Of a stretch of DNA of 39,651 nt, positions 1 to 8,450 are shown piece after piece. How positions within the stretch are numbered: the stretch's first letter is position 1; each line of letters starts with the position of its first letter. The notes beneath the pieces were generated by a model that did no database searches, was not told the origin of the DNA, and was given only the letters and a program-made list of their open reading frames with translations. Where the stretch lies: NCBI GenBank assembly GCA_021323895.1, contig JAJPKD010000270.1:1-39651 (forward strand), read 5' to 3'. This DNA comes from Acidobacteriota bacterium. GTDB taxonomy: Bacteria; Acidobacteriota; Blastocatellia; Pyrinomonadales; Pyrinomonadaceae. The position numbers were made by a program, and so were the translations under genes.

Positions 1-1470
1 CGACACTTTGGCGTACTGCTCAAGGTGGCGACGCGCATCAATCGGCTGCGTCACACTCAGGAGTTGGTGCGCGAGATCATCGACTCGATCTTTGAAGTGG
101 TGCCGGCGGAGCGCGGCGCGATCCTGCTGACTCAGGATCAAAAAGAATTCTCAACTATCCATGGAAGGAATCGGCCAGATGATCCGCGGCCGGTCAAAGT
201 CAGCCGCACCGTGGTTGAGCGAGTAATCAATGAAGGCGTCACGGTCCTGGTGAACGACATCGCCACGAGCGATTCGTTGCGAACGGCTGAGAGTCTCGTC
301 ACCGCGCGGATCAGTTCACTGATGTGTGTGCCGTTGATGGTGGTGGAAACAATTGTCGGCGCCATTTATCTCGATACCAGCGATCCACTCGTAAGTTTCG
401 ATGAGGGTCATTTGCAACTGCTGATGGGGATTGCGGGAATCGCCGCCGTCTCTTTAGAGAACGCGCGGCAGATGGAATGGCTGGAGGGTGAGAACAGCCG
501 GCTGCGGTCGTCATTAGCGATCGAGCACAGCATGATCGGCGAAAGCGAAACTATTCAGGAGGTCTATCGCTTCATCCAACGCGTGGCGACTGCCAAGTCC
601 GCAGTGCTGATTTGTGGCGAAAGCGGTACCGGAAAAGAACTGGCGGCGCATGCGATCCACGCGAACAGTCCGCGCGCTGCGCAACCTTTCGTGCCGATAA
701 ATTGCGCGGCGTTAACCGAAACCTTGCTTGAGAGTGAACTGTTTGGGCATGAACGGGGAGCTTTCACCGGCGCCATTGGGAAGAAGCAGGGAAAACTGGA
801 GGTGGCAAACGGCGGCACTGTGTTCCTCGATGAGATTGGTGAGATGACGTTGCCGATGCAGTCGCGGCTGCTCAGGTTTCTCCAGGATCACAAGATCGAA
901 CGGCTCGGCGGCACGCGGTCGATGGAACTGGATGTGCGCGTCATCGCCGCGACCAATCGAAACCTGGACGAAGCGATCAAGACCGGAACCTTTCGCGCAG
1001 ATCTTTATCACCGGCTCAAGGTGGTGAAAGTGACAATGCCGCCGTTGCGCGAACGGCGCGATGACATTCCACTTTTGGCGAACTACTTCGCAGCGAAGTA
1101 CGCAAAGGAATGCAAACGCGCGATTACGGGAATCTCGCCGGAGGCTCGCGCTCTGCTGCAAAGCTACGAATGGCCGGGCAACGTGCGCGAGCTGGAGAAT
1201 GCGATCGAGCGCGCAGTGGTGCTGGGTTCACACGAGACGATTGGTCCGGAAGATTTGCCGCGGCGAGTGCTCGATGCAGCCGAAAACAGCGCCGCCATCG
1301 GCGTGAAATATTACGAAGCAGTGAAGGACGCGAAACGACAATTAATCATCAGCGCGCTCGAACAGGCCAAGGGAAATTACACTGAGGCAGCAAAGGCGCT
1401 CGGCATTCACCCGAATAACCTGCATCGAATTATTCGCACGCTGGATTTGAAGTCGGCGGTCGCAAAGTAG
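1..1470 (+). CDS. GAF-domain sigma-54-dependent activator, Fis-type HTH (5' truncated)
   Basis: Bacterial enhancer-binding protein that would drive sigma-54 RNA polymerase. The frame is open from base 1, so the gene begins before the window; the GTG at 25 is only the first internal start codon. Numbered from that GTG: GAF domain about residues 10-150, AAA+ domain about 170-405 with Walker A GESGTGKE at 198-205, the sigma-54-contacting GAFTGA loop at 245-250 and Walker B (VFLDEIGE), then a C-terminal Fis/HTH_8 helix-turn-helix ([20 protein letters not shown]). No receiver domain is visible, so control is probably through the GAF domain and whatever lies upstream. An FHA domain is common in front of this arrangement, but that is inference because the N terminus is missing. 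It converges on another sigma-54 activator gene at 1637. Confidence 0.93.
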   Translation, partial: RHFGVLLKVATRINRLRHTQELVREIIDSIFEVVPAERGAILLTQDQKEFSTIHGRNRPDDPRPVKVSRTVVERVINEGVTVLVNDIATSDSLRTAESLVTARISSLMCVPLMVVETIVGAIYLDTSDPLVSFDEGHLQLLMGIAGIAAVSLENARQMEWLEGENSRLRSSLAIEHSMIGESETIQEVYRFIQRVATAKSAVLICGESGTGKELAAHAIHANSPRAAQPFVPINCAALTETLLESELFGHERGAFTGAIGKKQGKLEVANGGTVFLDEIGEMTLPMQSRLLRFLQDHKIERLGGTRSMELDVRVIAATNRNLDEAIKTGTFRADLYHRLKVVKVTMPPLRERRDDIPLLANYFAAKYAKECKRAITGISPEARALLQSYEWPGNVRELENAIERAVVLGSHETIGPEDLPRRVLDAAENSAAIGVKYYEAVKDAKRQLIISALEQAKGNYTEAAKALGIHPNNLHRIIRTLDLKSAVAK

Positions 1471-1565
1471 GAAGCAGAGGTTAGAGGCAAGATCGAAAAA
1501 GCTTGGTGATGATTTAGGTCACAGCTTTTGAGTCTTGCGGGTAACGAACTGATCGCTTATGGCTA

Positions 1566-1635
1566 TTCTGACTTCTGACTTCTGACTTCTGACTTCTGAC
1601 TTCTGACTTCTGACTTCTGACTTCTGACTTCTGAC
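1566..1635. repeat. 10 x 7-bp perfect tandem repeat (TTCTGAC)
   Basis: Ten uninterrupted copies of TTCTGAC lie between the two convergent sigma-54 activator genes and end one base before the stop codon of the second. Other 7-bp-period repeats with different unit sequences occur at 9727, 11100 and 23405, resembling the heptameric STRR repeats known from cyanobacteria. Confidence 0.97.
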
Positions 1636-1636
1636 C

Positions 1637-3046
1637 TCATGCTCTCAAATTGATGTTGTAGGTTTTGATCTTCGAATTTAGCGTGGTCGGATTCATGCCC
1701 AGCAATCGCGCAGCGCGCGATTGATGTCCCGCCGTTTGATCAAGCGCGCGGCGAATCAAATCGATTTCAAATCGCCGCACCTCATCGTAGAAATTTATCC
1801 CGCGACCGACGTCAATGCCGGAAGCCGCGCCCGTCCCTTCACGCACCACGGCGCGCGCTGCCTGTGGGTCGGCAATCTCGGGGCGCAGGCACTCCTTCGT
1901 GATTTCGTCGCCGGGAGCGATCACCACTGCACGTTCAATCGCGTTCTCTAATTCGCGCACGTTGCCGGGCCACGAATAGTTTTCGAGCAGAGAAAGCACA
2001 TCCGGCGCGACGTGTTCGGATACTTGCCGGCCATTTTCCGCGTTGTACTTGCGAATGAAGTGCTGGGCCAACGGCAGCACGTCCTGACGGCGATCTCGCA
2101 GAGGCGGCAACTCGATCGGAGCGACTGAGAGACGGTAGTAGAGATCCTCGCGAAACACTCCCTGACGCACGGCCTCTTTCAAATCGATATTGGTGGCGGC
2201 AATGATGCGCACATCAACGCGGCGCGGGCTCGTGTCGCCCAGCGGCGTGAACTCGCGTTCCTGAATCACGCGGAGGAGACGAACTTGCGTCTCGGGCGGG
2301 ATGTCCCCGATTTCGTCGAGGAAGATCGATCCGCCATCGGCAACTTCGAATAAACCTTTTTTGGCCGCAACCGCGCCGGTGAAAGCACCGCGCGTGTGGC
2401 CAAACAATTCCGACTCGAGCAACTCAGTCGGGATGTTCGAGCTATTCACCGTGACGAAGGGTTTCTGTGCCCGCGGGCTGGCTTCGTGGATCGCTTTCGC
2501 GATTAGTTCTTTGCCGGTGCCGCTCTCGCCGGTGATGAGGATCGTCGAACGCGCCGCGGCAACCTGCTCGACGACGCGAAAGACTTCCTGCATTACGTCT
2601 GAGCGTCCCACGATCGCGCCGCGATCAACTTCGCGGCTCATGGCCTGGCGCAGCGAACGACGCTCTTCCTCTTTGCGTCGGCGCTTCACGCCCGCAGCCA
2701 CCTGCGCAATGATGTGTTCGTTCTGAAAAGGCTTGCGGATGCAGCCGAACGCGCCTTTTTCCCAGGCCGCGATCGCCGTATCGAAAGTGGCGTAAGCGGT
2801 GATCATTACGACCACCGCGTCCGGATCAAGCTTCAAGAATTCTTCGAGCGCGCGCAGGCCGCCGATACCCGGCATCGACACATCAAGCAACACCACGTCA
2901 TAGGATCGCCTGGTGTAAGTGTCCAAACCTGCCTCGCCGGTCTTGGCGAGATCGACGCGATAGCCGTCGGCCGAGAGCAACGTCTCGAGCACGTCGCGCA
3001 TTATTTCTTCGTCATCGACGACGAGTACTGATCCTTTTCTTGCCAT
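1637..3046 (-). CDS. NtrC-family sigma-54 response regulator (REC-AAA+-Fis HTH)
   Basis: Phosphorylation-controlled transcription activator for sigma-54 promoters, 469 aa, the normal NtrC/AtoC length. The receiver domain occupies about residues 6-120, with acidic pair D11/D12, phospho-acceptor D55 (LLDVSMPG) and Lys105 (RKPF). The AAA+ domain follows with Walker A GESGTGKE at 173-180 and the GAFTGA loop at 220-225. The C-terminal Fis-type HTH ends in NPTTLNSKIKTYNI. It lies 102 bases downstream of, and on the same strand as, the histidine kinase at 3149-6107, which is the obvious cognate sensor. The ATG start has no strong Shine-Dalgarno, and a small hairpin (3055-3072) sits just upstream. 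The target genes cannot be told; I found no clear -24/-12 promoter in front of the kinase. Confidence 0.96.
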   Translation of the reverse strand: MARKGSVLVVDDEEIMRDVLETLLSADGYRVDLAKTGEAGLDTYTRRSYDVVLLDVSMPGIGGLRALEEFLKLDPDAVVVMITAYATFDTAIAAWEKGAFGCIRKPFQNEHIIAQVAAGVKRRRKEEERRSLRQAMSREVDRGAIVGRSDVMQEVFRVVEQVAAARSTILITGESGTGKELIAKAIHEASPRAQKPFVTVNSSNIPTELLESELFGHTRGAFTGAVAAKKGLFEVADGGSIFLDEIGDIPPETQVRLLRVIQEREFTPLGDTSPRRVDVRIIAATNIDLKEAVRQGVFREDLYYRLSVAPIELPPLRDRRQDVLPLAQHFIRKYNAENGRQVSEHVAPDVLSLLENYSWPGNVRELENAIERAVVIAPGDEITKECLRPEIADPQAARAVVREGTGAASGIDVGRGINFYDEVRRFEIDLIRRALDQTAGHQSRAARLLGMNPTTLNSKIKTYNINLRA

Positions 3047-3054
3047 GATGGAGT

Positions 3055-3072
3055 GTGGCCATCGCCGGCCAC
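3055..3072 (-). other. small hairpin directly upstream of the response regulator start
   Basis: A perfect 6-bp stem (GTGGCC/GGCCAC) with a 6-nt loop lies 9 bases before the regulator ATG, where a ribosome-binding site would be expected. It could lower translation initiation or act as a weak attenuator between kinase and regulator. No poly-T tract follows, so it does not look like an intrinsic terminator. The function is inference only. Confidence 0.35.
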
Positions 3073-3148
3073 TTGAACTCTTCTTTGTGGTAAATGAACG
3101 ACGATTATTACTGAAACGGCCGACAAAAAGCTAATGATGAAATAGTGA

Positions 3149-3727
3149 TTACAGCGCGGCGGCCTGCAAACGCGCGCGCGGATCGCGAGTGGGAAGTGTG
3201 ATACGGAAGGTGGTGCCGGAACCGGGAGTGCTTGAGACGCTGATGTGGCCCGAATGCTCCTGCACAATGCCGTAGGTAACAGCGAGTCCGAGACCAGTGC
3301 CGCGGCCAATCCCTTTGGTGGTGAAGAACGGATCGTAAATCTTCGCAACATCTTCCGGCGCGATGCCGACTCCGTTATCGGAAACTTCGACGGTCAACGC
3401 TTCTTCTTCGCCGTTCTTCGTGGCGAGCACGATGCGGCCATTGCCGTTGGCGATCGAATCGCGCGCGTTCAGAATCAGATTCGTGAAAACTTGTTGGAGC
3501 TTAACTGAGTTGCCGTGCACCTGCGGCAGGTGATCTCCGTAACTGCGAATGATTTCGATTTGGCTGCGACGCAATTGCGGCTCGAGCAGTTGCAGCGTGT
3601 CGTCCAGCACACGATGGATATCAACTTCCGTGAATTCCGGCGCTGCCGGTGCGCGAAAAATTGAGAAGGTTGTTGACGATTTCTGTGGCGCGATCAGCCT
3701 GGCGGCGAACTTTTTCCAGCAACGCAT
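3149..3727 (-). CDS. Histidine kinase C-terminal fragment (HATPase_c), separated by a frameshift
   Basis: This frame carries the end of the sensor kinase encoded at 3621-6107. It holds the dimerisation-domain tail (from EFTEVDIHRVLDD) and the full ATP-binding domain, with N box NLILNARDSI, G1 box DNGVGI, F box DPFFTTKG and G2 box GRGTGLGL. The formal ATG at 3727 is not a real start: upstream of about 3640 the coding signal is in the other frame. About 162 residues belong to the kinase. A single extra base near 3636-3643 on the strand read explains the break; removing it joins the halves into one protein of about 985 aa. Whether this is real inactivation, programmed shifting or an assembly indel cannot be decided here. 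Confidence 0.85.
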   Translation of the reverse strand: MRCWKKFAARLIAPQKSSTTFSIFRAPAAPEFTEVDIHRVLDDTLQLLEPQLRRSQIEIIRSYGDHLPQVHGNSVKLQQVFTNLILNARDSIANGNGRIVLATKNGEEEALTVEVSDNGVGIAPEDVAKIYDPFFTTKGIGRGTGLGLAVTYGIVQEHSGHISVSSTPGSGTTFRITLPTRDPRARLQAAAL

Positions 3728-6107
3728 GCTTCGGATCGTTTTCCGAGAGCATGTTGAGCAGCATCTGCGTGTATGACGAAACGCCCGTTAGCGGCGTGTT
3801 GACTTCGTGCGCGACGCCCGCGGCCAGCAAACCAATCGAGGAGAGCTTCTCGCGCTGCTGAAGTTGTTCTTCGAGGCGCAGACGTTCAGTGACATTCTCG
3901 AAAACGACCAGCGCCCCGGTTTGCTCATGCGAGTCTGCCCACAGCGGCGCCAGCGCGATGTTGAGAACTATGGCGCGACCCGCGCGCGTCGCCGTGTGCA
4001 ATTTGTAAATTTGGCGCGTCTGCCGCAACTGCCAGCCGTCGGGACCAAGGACCTGGCGCAGAGTGTCGGCGAAATCTTCCGCGAATAATTCTTCTACTTT
4101 TTTGCCGACGACTTCATCGCGAGTAATCGAGAAAATTTCTTCGAGCGCGGAATTCAGGCGCGTGATGCGCCCATCCAAATCAACGGCCATCAGGCCGACA
4201 TTGATCGATTCGACGATCGACTCGTTGAACTCTTTGAGCAGTTCGAGCTCCGCGGCGCGCTCCTGTTGCTCCTGATAAAGCAAGCTGTTTTCAATCGCGA
4301 CCGCGATGTAGCCCGAGACGGTGCGCAAAATCTCAACGTCTTCCGACGACAACAACGCGCCATCAGCCGAGCGCCCGAGGCCAATCACCGCTACCATGCG
4401 GCCACGCACGACGCACGGCACGTAGTAATGCAGCACGCGCCGGACAAAGCCGTCACCTTCGGGCGCGATTTCGAGATCGTCTGCGCGGACGACACCGGTC
4501 TCTGCCGAGCGCGTGCGAATCATTTCGCGAAAATCAGCCGGCACGCTCATCGGCGAATTCAACCCGGCGGTGCGCGCGACGCGGTAGCCACCCGGGGCGT
4601 ATTGATCCTCGATGAAGATCGCGAGGCGCTCGACGTTCATGACTTCGCGCAGGCGGTTAATCAGCGCATCGAGCAGCGGATCGAGCGCGGTCGTTGCTGA
4701 AATTGTGCGGCCGAAGTCGAGCAGGCTATGGCGCATGTCGTAACGCCGGCCATAGAAGAGGCGATCAACCCGTTCTTGCAAAAAATTCTTAACCGGCGCG
4801 GCGATCATTACGATCAAAGCCATCGCCGTAATCGACAGAATCAATCGCAAGGTAATCTCGCCCGCGGAAACAACTTCACCGCTCAGCGCATAGAGGCCCG
4901 CGAAATAAACGATTGCGCCGATCGCCAGCGCAATCGCGAGCGTGGTCAGTGCGTAAACCGCGGCCCGGCGGACGACCAGTTCAACGTCCATCAAACGATA
5001 CCGGACCACTGAATATCCGAGCGCCAGTGGGATCAAAATCAGCGGCAGGACGGCTACTTCAGTGAACGGCCCGGCGCTTTCGCCGAAGACAAAGCCAATC
5101 GCGTAGAGCAGCGTGAACGGCGCGATCGCCAGCACCGATCCCCAGACGACCCATTTCAACTGCTGGCGCGCAACGGTGTTCTTGCTGACGATGAAGCGTC
5201 GCACCAGCAGCACCGCACTGGCGACCAGCGCGCTGGTAAAGTGAATGAAGGAAATTTTGTAAAAGCGCGCCGCGAAGTTAGGCGAATAATCCAGCACCTG
5301 ATGAGGAAGGAATTTGATCAGTTCATCGTGCAGGTAAATATCAGTCGCGACGAGCACCAAAATGAACGCCGGCAGATAGAGCAAAAGACTGCGCCAACGG
5401 CGCTCGGCGAACAGGTGATATCGAGTCGGATAGATCGCGCTGAAATGCAGAAACAACGGCGCGAACAATATGAATGCCGTATTCCGGAGAAATCCGATCG
5501 CCAGATCAAGATCGCGATAGATTCCCATCGGCGTGTAGAAGTGAAAGACAAAGGCCGCGAGACAAAGCCCGGCAAAGTGGATTACAAATGGCGCGCGCCC
5601 GCCTTGTTTGAAGATTACGAACAGGCCGATGCAGAGATAAACGACGCCGATTAAGTTGATGTACAAATCCAGCGCTGTCAGGTTGTTTACGGCGCCGAGG
5701 TTGTCGAGGTCGGCATAATAGTAACGCGTTTCCGGTGGATAAGATGGCCGCTCGATCAAGTAATGGATTTCCCCGCCGACGCGCGCCTGATCAAGATACA
5801 ACTGAATCTTTTCAGCGCCCGACACTTCTTCGCAGCGAATCCCGCGATTGACGTCTTCGCACTTGTCACCGGTCATGCTGACGGCGAGCAAGTGATCGCC
5901 CGGTATCATGCGCGCGCGGGCCGCGGCCGACCCGGGCTCGATCTTCTTCGCGACTATTCCCTGCGCAGTATCAACCCAAGTGACGCCATCCCACGCGGGT
6001 CCCTGGCTGTGAACGCGCTGATAAAAATTTACGACGCCAGCAGAAATCAAGAGTCCTGCCGCAATCAGCAGCACCCAAGTTTTTCCTGTGAGCACCGAAC
6101 CCTTCAT
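3621..6107 (-). CDS. Membrane sensor histidine kinase, N-terminal part (TM-PDZ-7TM-GAF-PAS-HisKA), frameshifted
   Basis: Sensor half of a two-component system with the NtrC-like regulator at 1637. Order: one TM helix (about 11-28); a PDZ-like domain (about 38-95, GIVAKKIEPGSAAARARMIPGD) probably outside the inner membrane; a run of about seven to eight hydrophobic segments (about 130-375); a GAF domain (about 455-600); a PAS domain (about 625-730, EEIFSITRDEVVGKK); and HisKA with phospho-acceptor His767 in AAGVAHEVNTPL. The frame then fails: after NNLLNFSRTGSA it runs into five unrelated residues and a TGA at 3621, while the ATPase domain continues in the neighbouring frame (3149-3727). As written the product would lack its ATP-binding domain and could not autophosphorylate. 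Confidence 0.9.
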   Translation of the reverse strand: MKGSVLTGKTWVLLIAAGLLISAGVVNFYQRVHSQGPAWDGVTWVDTAQGIVAKKIEPGSAAARARMIPGDHLLAVSMTGDKCEDVNRGIRCEEVSGAEKIQLYLDQARVGGEIHYLIERPSYPPETRYYYADLDNLGAVNNLTALDLYINLIGVVYLCIGLFVIFKQGGRAPFVIHFAGLCLAAFVFHFYTPMGIYRDLDLAIGFLRNTAFILFAPLFLHFSAIYPTRYHLFAERRWRSLLLYLPAFILVLVATDIYLHDELIKFLPHQVLDYSPNFAARFYKISFIHFTSALVASAVLLVRRFIVSKNTVARQQLKWVVWGSVLAIAPFTLLYAIGFVFGESAGPFTEVAVLPLILIPLALGYSVVRYRLMDVELVVRRAAVYALTTLAIALAIGAIVYFAGLYALSGEVVSAGEITLRLILSITAMALIVMIAAPVKNFLQERVDRLFYGRRYDMRHSLLDFGRTISATTALDPLLDALINRLREVMNVERLAIFIEDQYAPGGYRVARTAGLNSPMSVPADFREMIRTRSAETGVVRADDLEIAPEGDGFVRRVLHYYVPCVVRGRMVAVIGLGRSADGALLSSEDVEILRTVSGYIAVAIENSLLYQEQQERAAELELLKEFNESIVESINVGLMAVDLDGRITRLNSALEEIFSITRDEVVGKKVEELFAEDFADTLRQVLGPDGWQLRQTRQIYKLHTATRAGRAIVLNIALAPLWADSHEQTGALVVFENVTERLRLEEQLQQREKLSSIGLLAAGVAHEVNTPLTGVSSYTQMLLNMLSENDPKHALLEKVRRQADRATEIVNNLLNFSRTGSAGIHGS

Positions 6108-6385
6108 TTCTGTTTAATCAACTCGGCGCGTCCCCATTGCCGACGCACACTAAGACGCCTTCGTTCAGGCAACCAATGTTCCAACTCAGGATTTGCACTT
6201 CCGCGCAGTCGAAACGACTCGTTCCGAGATTTACAGCCAATTCTCAGACGTTCAACCGCGAAGCACGAGTTGGTACTGATGGCGCTCTCCATGTTTTCGT
6301 ACTCGTCCGAGATTTTGGAGAACAATCAGACGACTGCTGAGACAAGCGGCGCGAGAGGCTGAAAGGATCGCACCGCGCAAAGCTA
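6108..6385. other. intergenic gap of 278 bp, nothing supported
   Basis: This stretch lies between the kinase start and the stop of the barrel protein, both on the minus strand, so it must hold the kinase promoter. The short ORFs that cross it (for example 73 codons on the minus strand) show no recognisable domain or composition signal. I could not pick out a convincing sigma-70 or sigma-54 promoter. Confidence 0.4.
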
Positions 6386-8140
6386 TCAAAATCGAACCGA
6401 AATTCCGCCGCGAACAGACCTGGCCGTTGGCCCAACCTCGAGGATCATTTCACCGTTAGTCGTGCGCGGCTGGAAGTCGAAAAGATTACGCGCATCGATC
6501 ACTGCTTGCGCACGTACCGGCAAACCAAAGGTAGGCAAGTCCTGAGTGATTTGAACACTGAGAGACGGATCGTAAACCGCTAAACGCCCGGCAAAAGGAT
6601 CGATCGCAAACACGGTCGCCTGCGGCGAGAACCGGAATACAGTTTTCACGTGAGTGCCGGTGGACCAATCTCCCGCGACTTGTACGGCTCCTGTTTGGAA
6701 GAAACCGTTGCTGAACAAATCAGCCGGATTAGTAATTCCGAGCGGCGAAATCTTCTGACCGCGCCCAAACGAGTAACCGGCCGACGCGCTCCAAACACGA
6801 TTTATGCGACGCGAATAAACAACGCGCATTCCCCGCGCGGAACCGTTCTGATCCGCAACGTTGAGAATCGCTGCCGCGGGTTCGCCGGAGAAAGCTGAGA
6901 GCGGCATTGCCAGCAACCCAACGCCGCGGCCGCTGGTGAAATCCATGAACGCGGCAGCTTCCATTTTTGAGCGGTTATCGAGCACCCGCTCGACGCCGAA
7001 TTCGAGGCGACGACTCTGGCCCATGACAGCGCGCCCACCAACGAAGGCAACTGGCTGATCGGCTGGTTGTTTGAAAAAGACTTCGCTGTCTTCGAAACTT
7101 GCGGAGCTTTGGCGCGTCGTCTCATCACCGCCCGGCGCGAACGAAGCTCGCATGCGCGTGCGAGCGTTGGGATCGTATTGCAGCCCAAGCCGCGGCGTGA
7201 TCGCGGAAGCATTCCCCGCGCCTGTGAAGCGCGAATAATCCAAGCCCATGACGACGACGACGCCATCGCGAACGATCCATTCATCGACTGCGCGGATAGA
7301 AGTCTGGCCGAGGCCGCGCCGCGCATTTGTTCTGATGTCGAATACGTTGCTTAGCCGGGCGCCACCGCCAATCAAATCCAGCCGATGACGATCGTTCAAG
7401 CGAATCCGCGCAGTCGTTTCAAAACGCTGAGGCGCGCTCGCGCCAAGTCCGGTCTGGCCTGAGAAAATAAGATCGATGCTTTCGGAAGCCGGCAGAGCCA
7501 GCGCGAAATTCACGCCTTCGTAAGACGAAGAAAACGGATTTGATGAGCTGGCAAAATAAGTTTCAGCCACGCCCTGCAAACGAACTCGGCCTCGTTCGTC
7601 GGTTGCTGGTTGGGTTGTTTCACTGACTTCATCCGCGGCGTTCTCATCACCTGCTTGTTGGGCTGCGGCAATCGTCGGATCTTCACCTTCGTTAGCCTGG
7701 AAGATTGATTTGCGGCTTTGCGTCGATCTCAGCGTCCACTTGGCGCTGTCTTTATCGTTGCGTTGATTGACGAGTGTGCGCGACGAATTGGCGGGCTCAA
7801 GATTGAAGCGATAAGCAATTTCGGCTGAGGGACTAACCTGAACTGACGAGAACAAATCCTCGCTGAAGCCTGTGGCGATCGCCCTCAACGAATAACGGCC
7901 CGCGGGAATTTTGGCGCTGAAGCTGCCGTCCGCAGCCGTGCGCGTCTCTTTGACGAGCTGCTGGGCGCCGTCGCGCATTAACTGAATCAAGGCGCCAGCC
8001 AGCGGCGCGCCTTTGTTATCTCGCACCGTGCCGGTGATGGTGGCGAGGCGCGAACCTTTCCCCATGGACGGGGCGGCACTCGTAGCCACAATCAAGGCGA
8101 GACCAATCGCAAAAACGTTCAGCTTGAAAATAAATCTCAT
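6386..8140 (-). CDS. Carboxypeptidase-regulatory-like domain / outer-membrane beta-barrel protein
   Basis: Probably an outer-membrane protein related to TonB-dependent receptors. An N-terminal signal peptide (about residues 1-27, hydrophobic core FAIGLALIVATSA) is followed by an Ig-like carboxypeptidase regulatory domain (about 33-115, TITGTVRDNKGAPLAGALI). A low-complexity linker (about 115-190) and a long beta-rich region come next, ending in a terminal Phe (RGGISVRF) as is typical of BAM-assembled barrels. At 585 aa it is much shorter than the 900-1100 aa usual for such Acidobacteriota receptors, and no TonB plug domain is evident. A GGAGG Shine-Dalgarno at 8150-8154 lies 9 bases before the ATG at 8140; a GTG at 8143 is the alternative start. 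Substrate unknown. Confidence 0.75.
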   Translation of the reverse strand: MRFIFKLNVFAIGLALIVATSAAPSMGKGSRLATITGTVRDNKGAPLAGALIQLMRDGAQQLVKETRTAADGSFSAKIPAGRYSLRAIATGFSEDLFSSVQVSPSAEIAYRFNLEPANSSRTLVNQRNDKDSAKWTLRSTQSRKSIFQANEGEDPTIAAAQQAGDENAADEVSETTQPATDERGRVRLQGVAETYFASSSNPFSSSYEGVNFALALPASESIDLIFSGQTGLGASAPQRFETTARIRLNDRHRLDLIGGGARLSNVFDIRTNARRGLGQTSIRAVDEWIVRDGVVVVMGLDYSRFTGAGNASAITPRLGLQYDPNARTRMRASFAPGGDETTRQSSASFEDSEVFFKQPADQPVAFVGGRAVMGQSRRLEFGVERVLDNRSKMEAAAFMDFTSGRGVGLLAMPLSAFSGEPAAAILNVADQNGSARGMRVVYSRRINRVWSASAGYSFGRGQKISPLGITNPADLFSNGFFQTGAVQVAGDWSTGTHVKTVFRFSPQATVFAIDPFAGRLAVYDPSLSVQITQDLPTFGLPVRAQAVIDARNLFDFQPRTTNGEMILEVGPTARSVRGGISVRF

Positions 8141-8143
8141 CAC

Positions 8144-8450
8144 GGTCGGACCTCCGTCATTCGTCTGACAGGATCGTTTCGGCAGGAGTGAACGAAACCT
8201 TCGCTCGATGTTCGTTCGATTCTCAATTCGCTTCGTTCAGATGCCTGGAACAGCGCGTTTCATTGTTTTCGGAAACGCGAAGCCGTCCGGGCCAGGGAGA
8301 CCGTCACCCTTTTGGATGCAGCAATTTTCCGTTACGCTCCGCCGATAAGTCAAGCAGATCCAGTCATTTTCAGCCACATTTTACCGCCTCTTTTTGGCGT
8401 GTTAGGATGGATTGTTAAAGCCAGCAGAGTAGTTTTCACGAATTCACATA
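8144..8450. other. divergent intergenic region of about 307 bp
   Basis: It separates the barrel gene (leftward) from the M16 protease gene (rightward), so it carries both promoters. On the left side is the barrel gene's GGAGG ribosome-binding site (8150-8154). A hairpin with an 8-bp stem (8254-8261 with 8272-8279, CGCGTTTC/GAAACGCG) lies in the middle. No gene, known riboswitch or clear -35/-10 pair could be recognised. Confidence 0.45.

Noticed and set aside
1110-1385. Plus-strand ORFs of 81-91 codons inside the first activator gene
   Set aside because: They overlap a full AAA+ domain in another frame and carry no domain; shadow ORFs.
1566-1635. CRISPR array
   Set aside because: The unit is 7 bp with no spacers and no cas genes are near.
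5763-6362. A 199-codon plus-strand ORF over the kinase N terminus
   Set aside because: Runs antisense to the TM-PDZ coding region and has no recognisable pattern.
8281-8340. A riboswitch upstream of the barrel gene
   Set aside because: The segment with AGGGTGACGG on the minus strand looked structured, but it matches neither the fluoride nor the c-di-GMP riboswitch consensus that I know.
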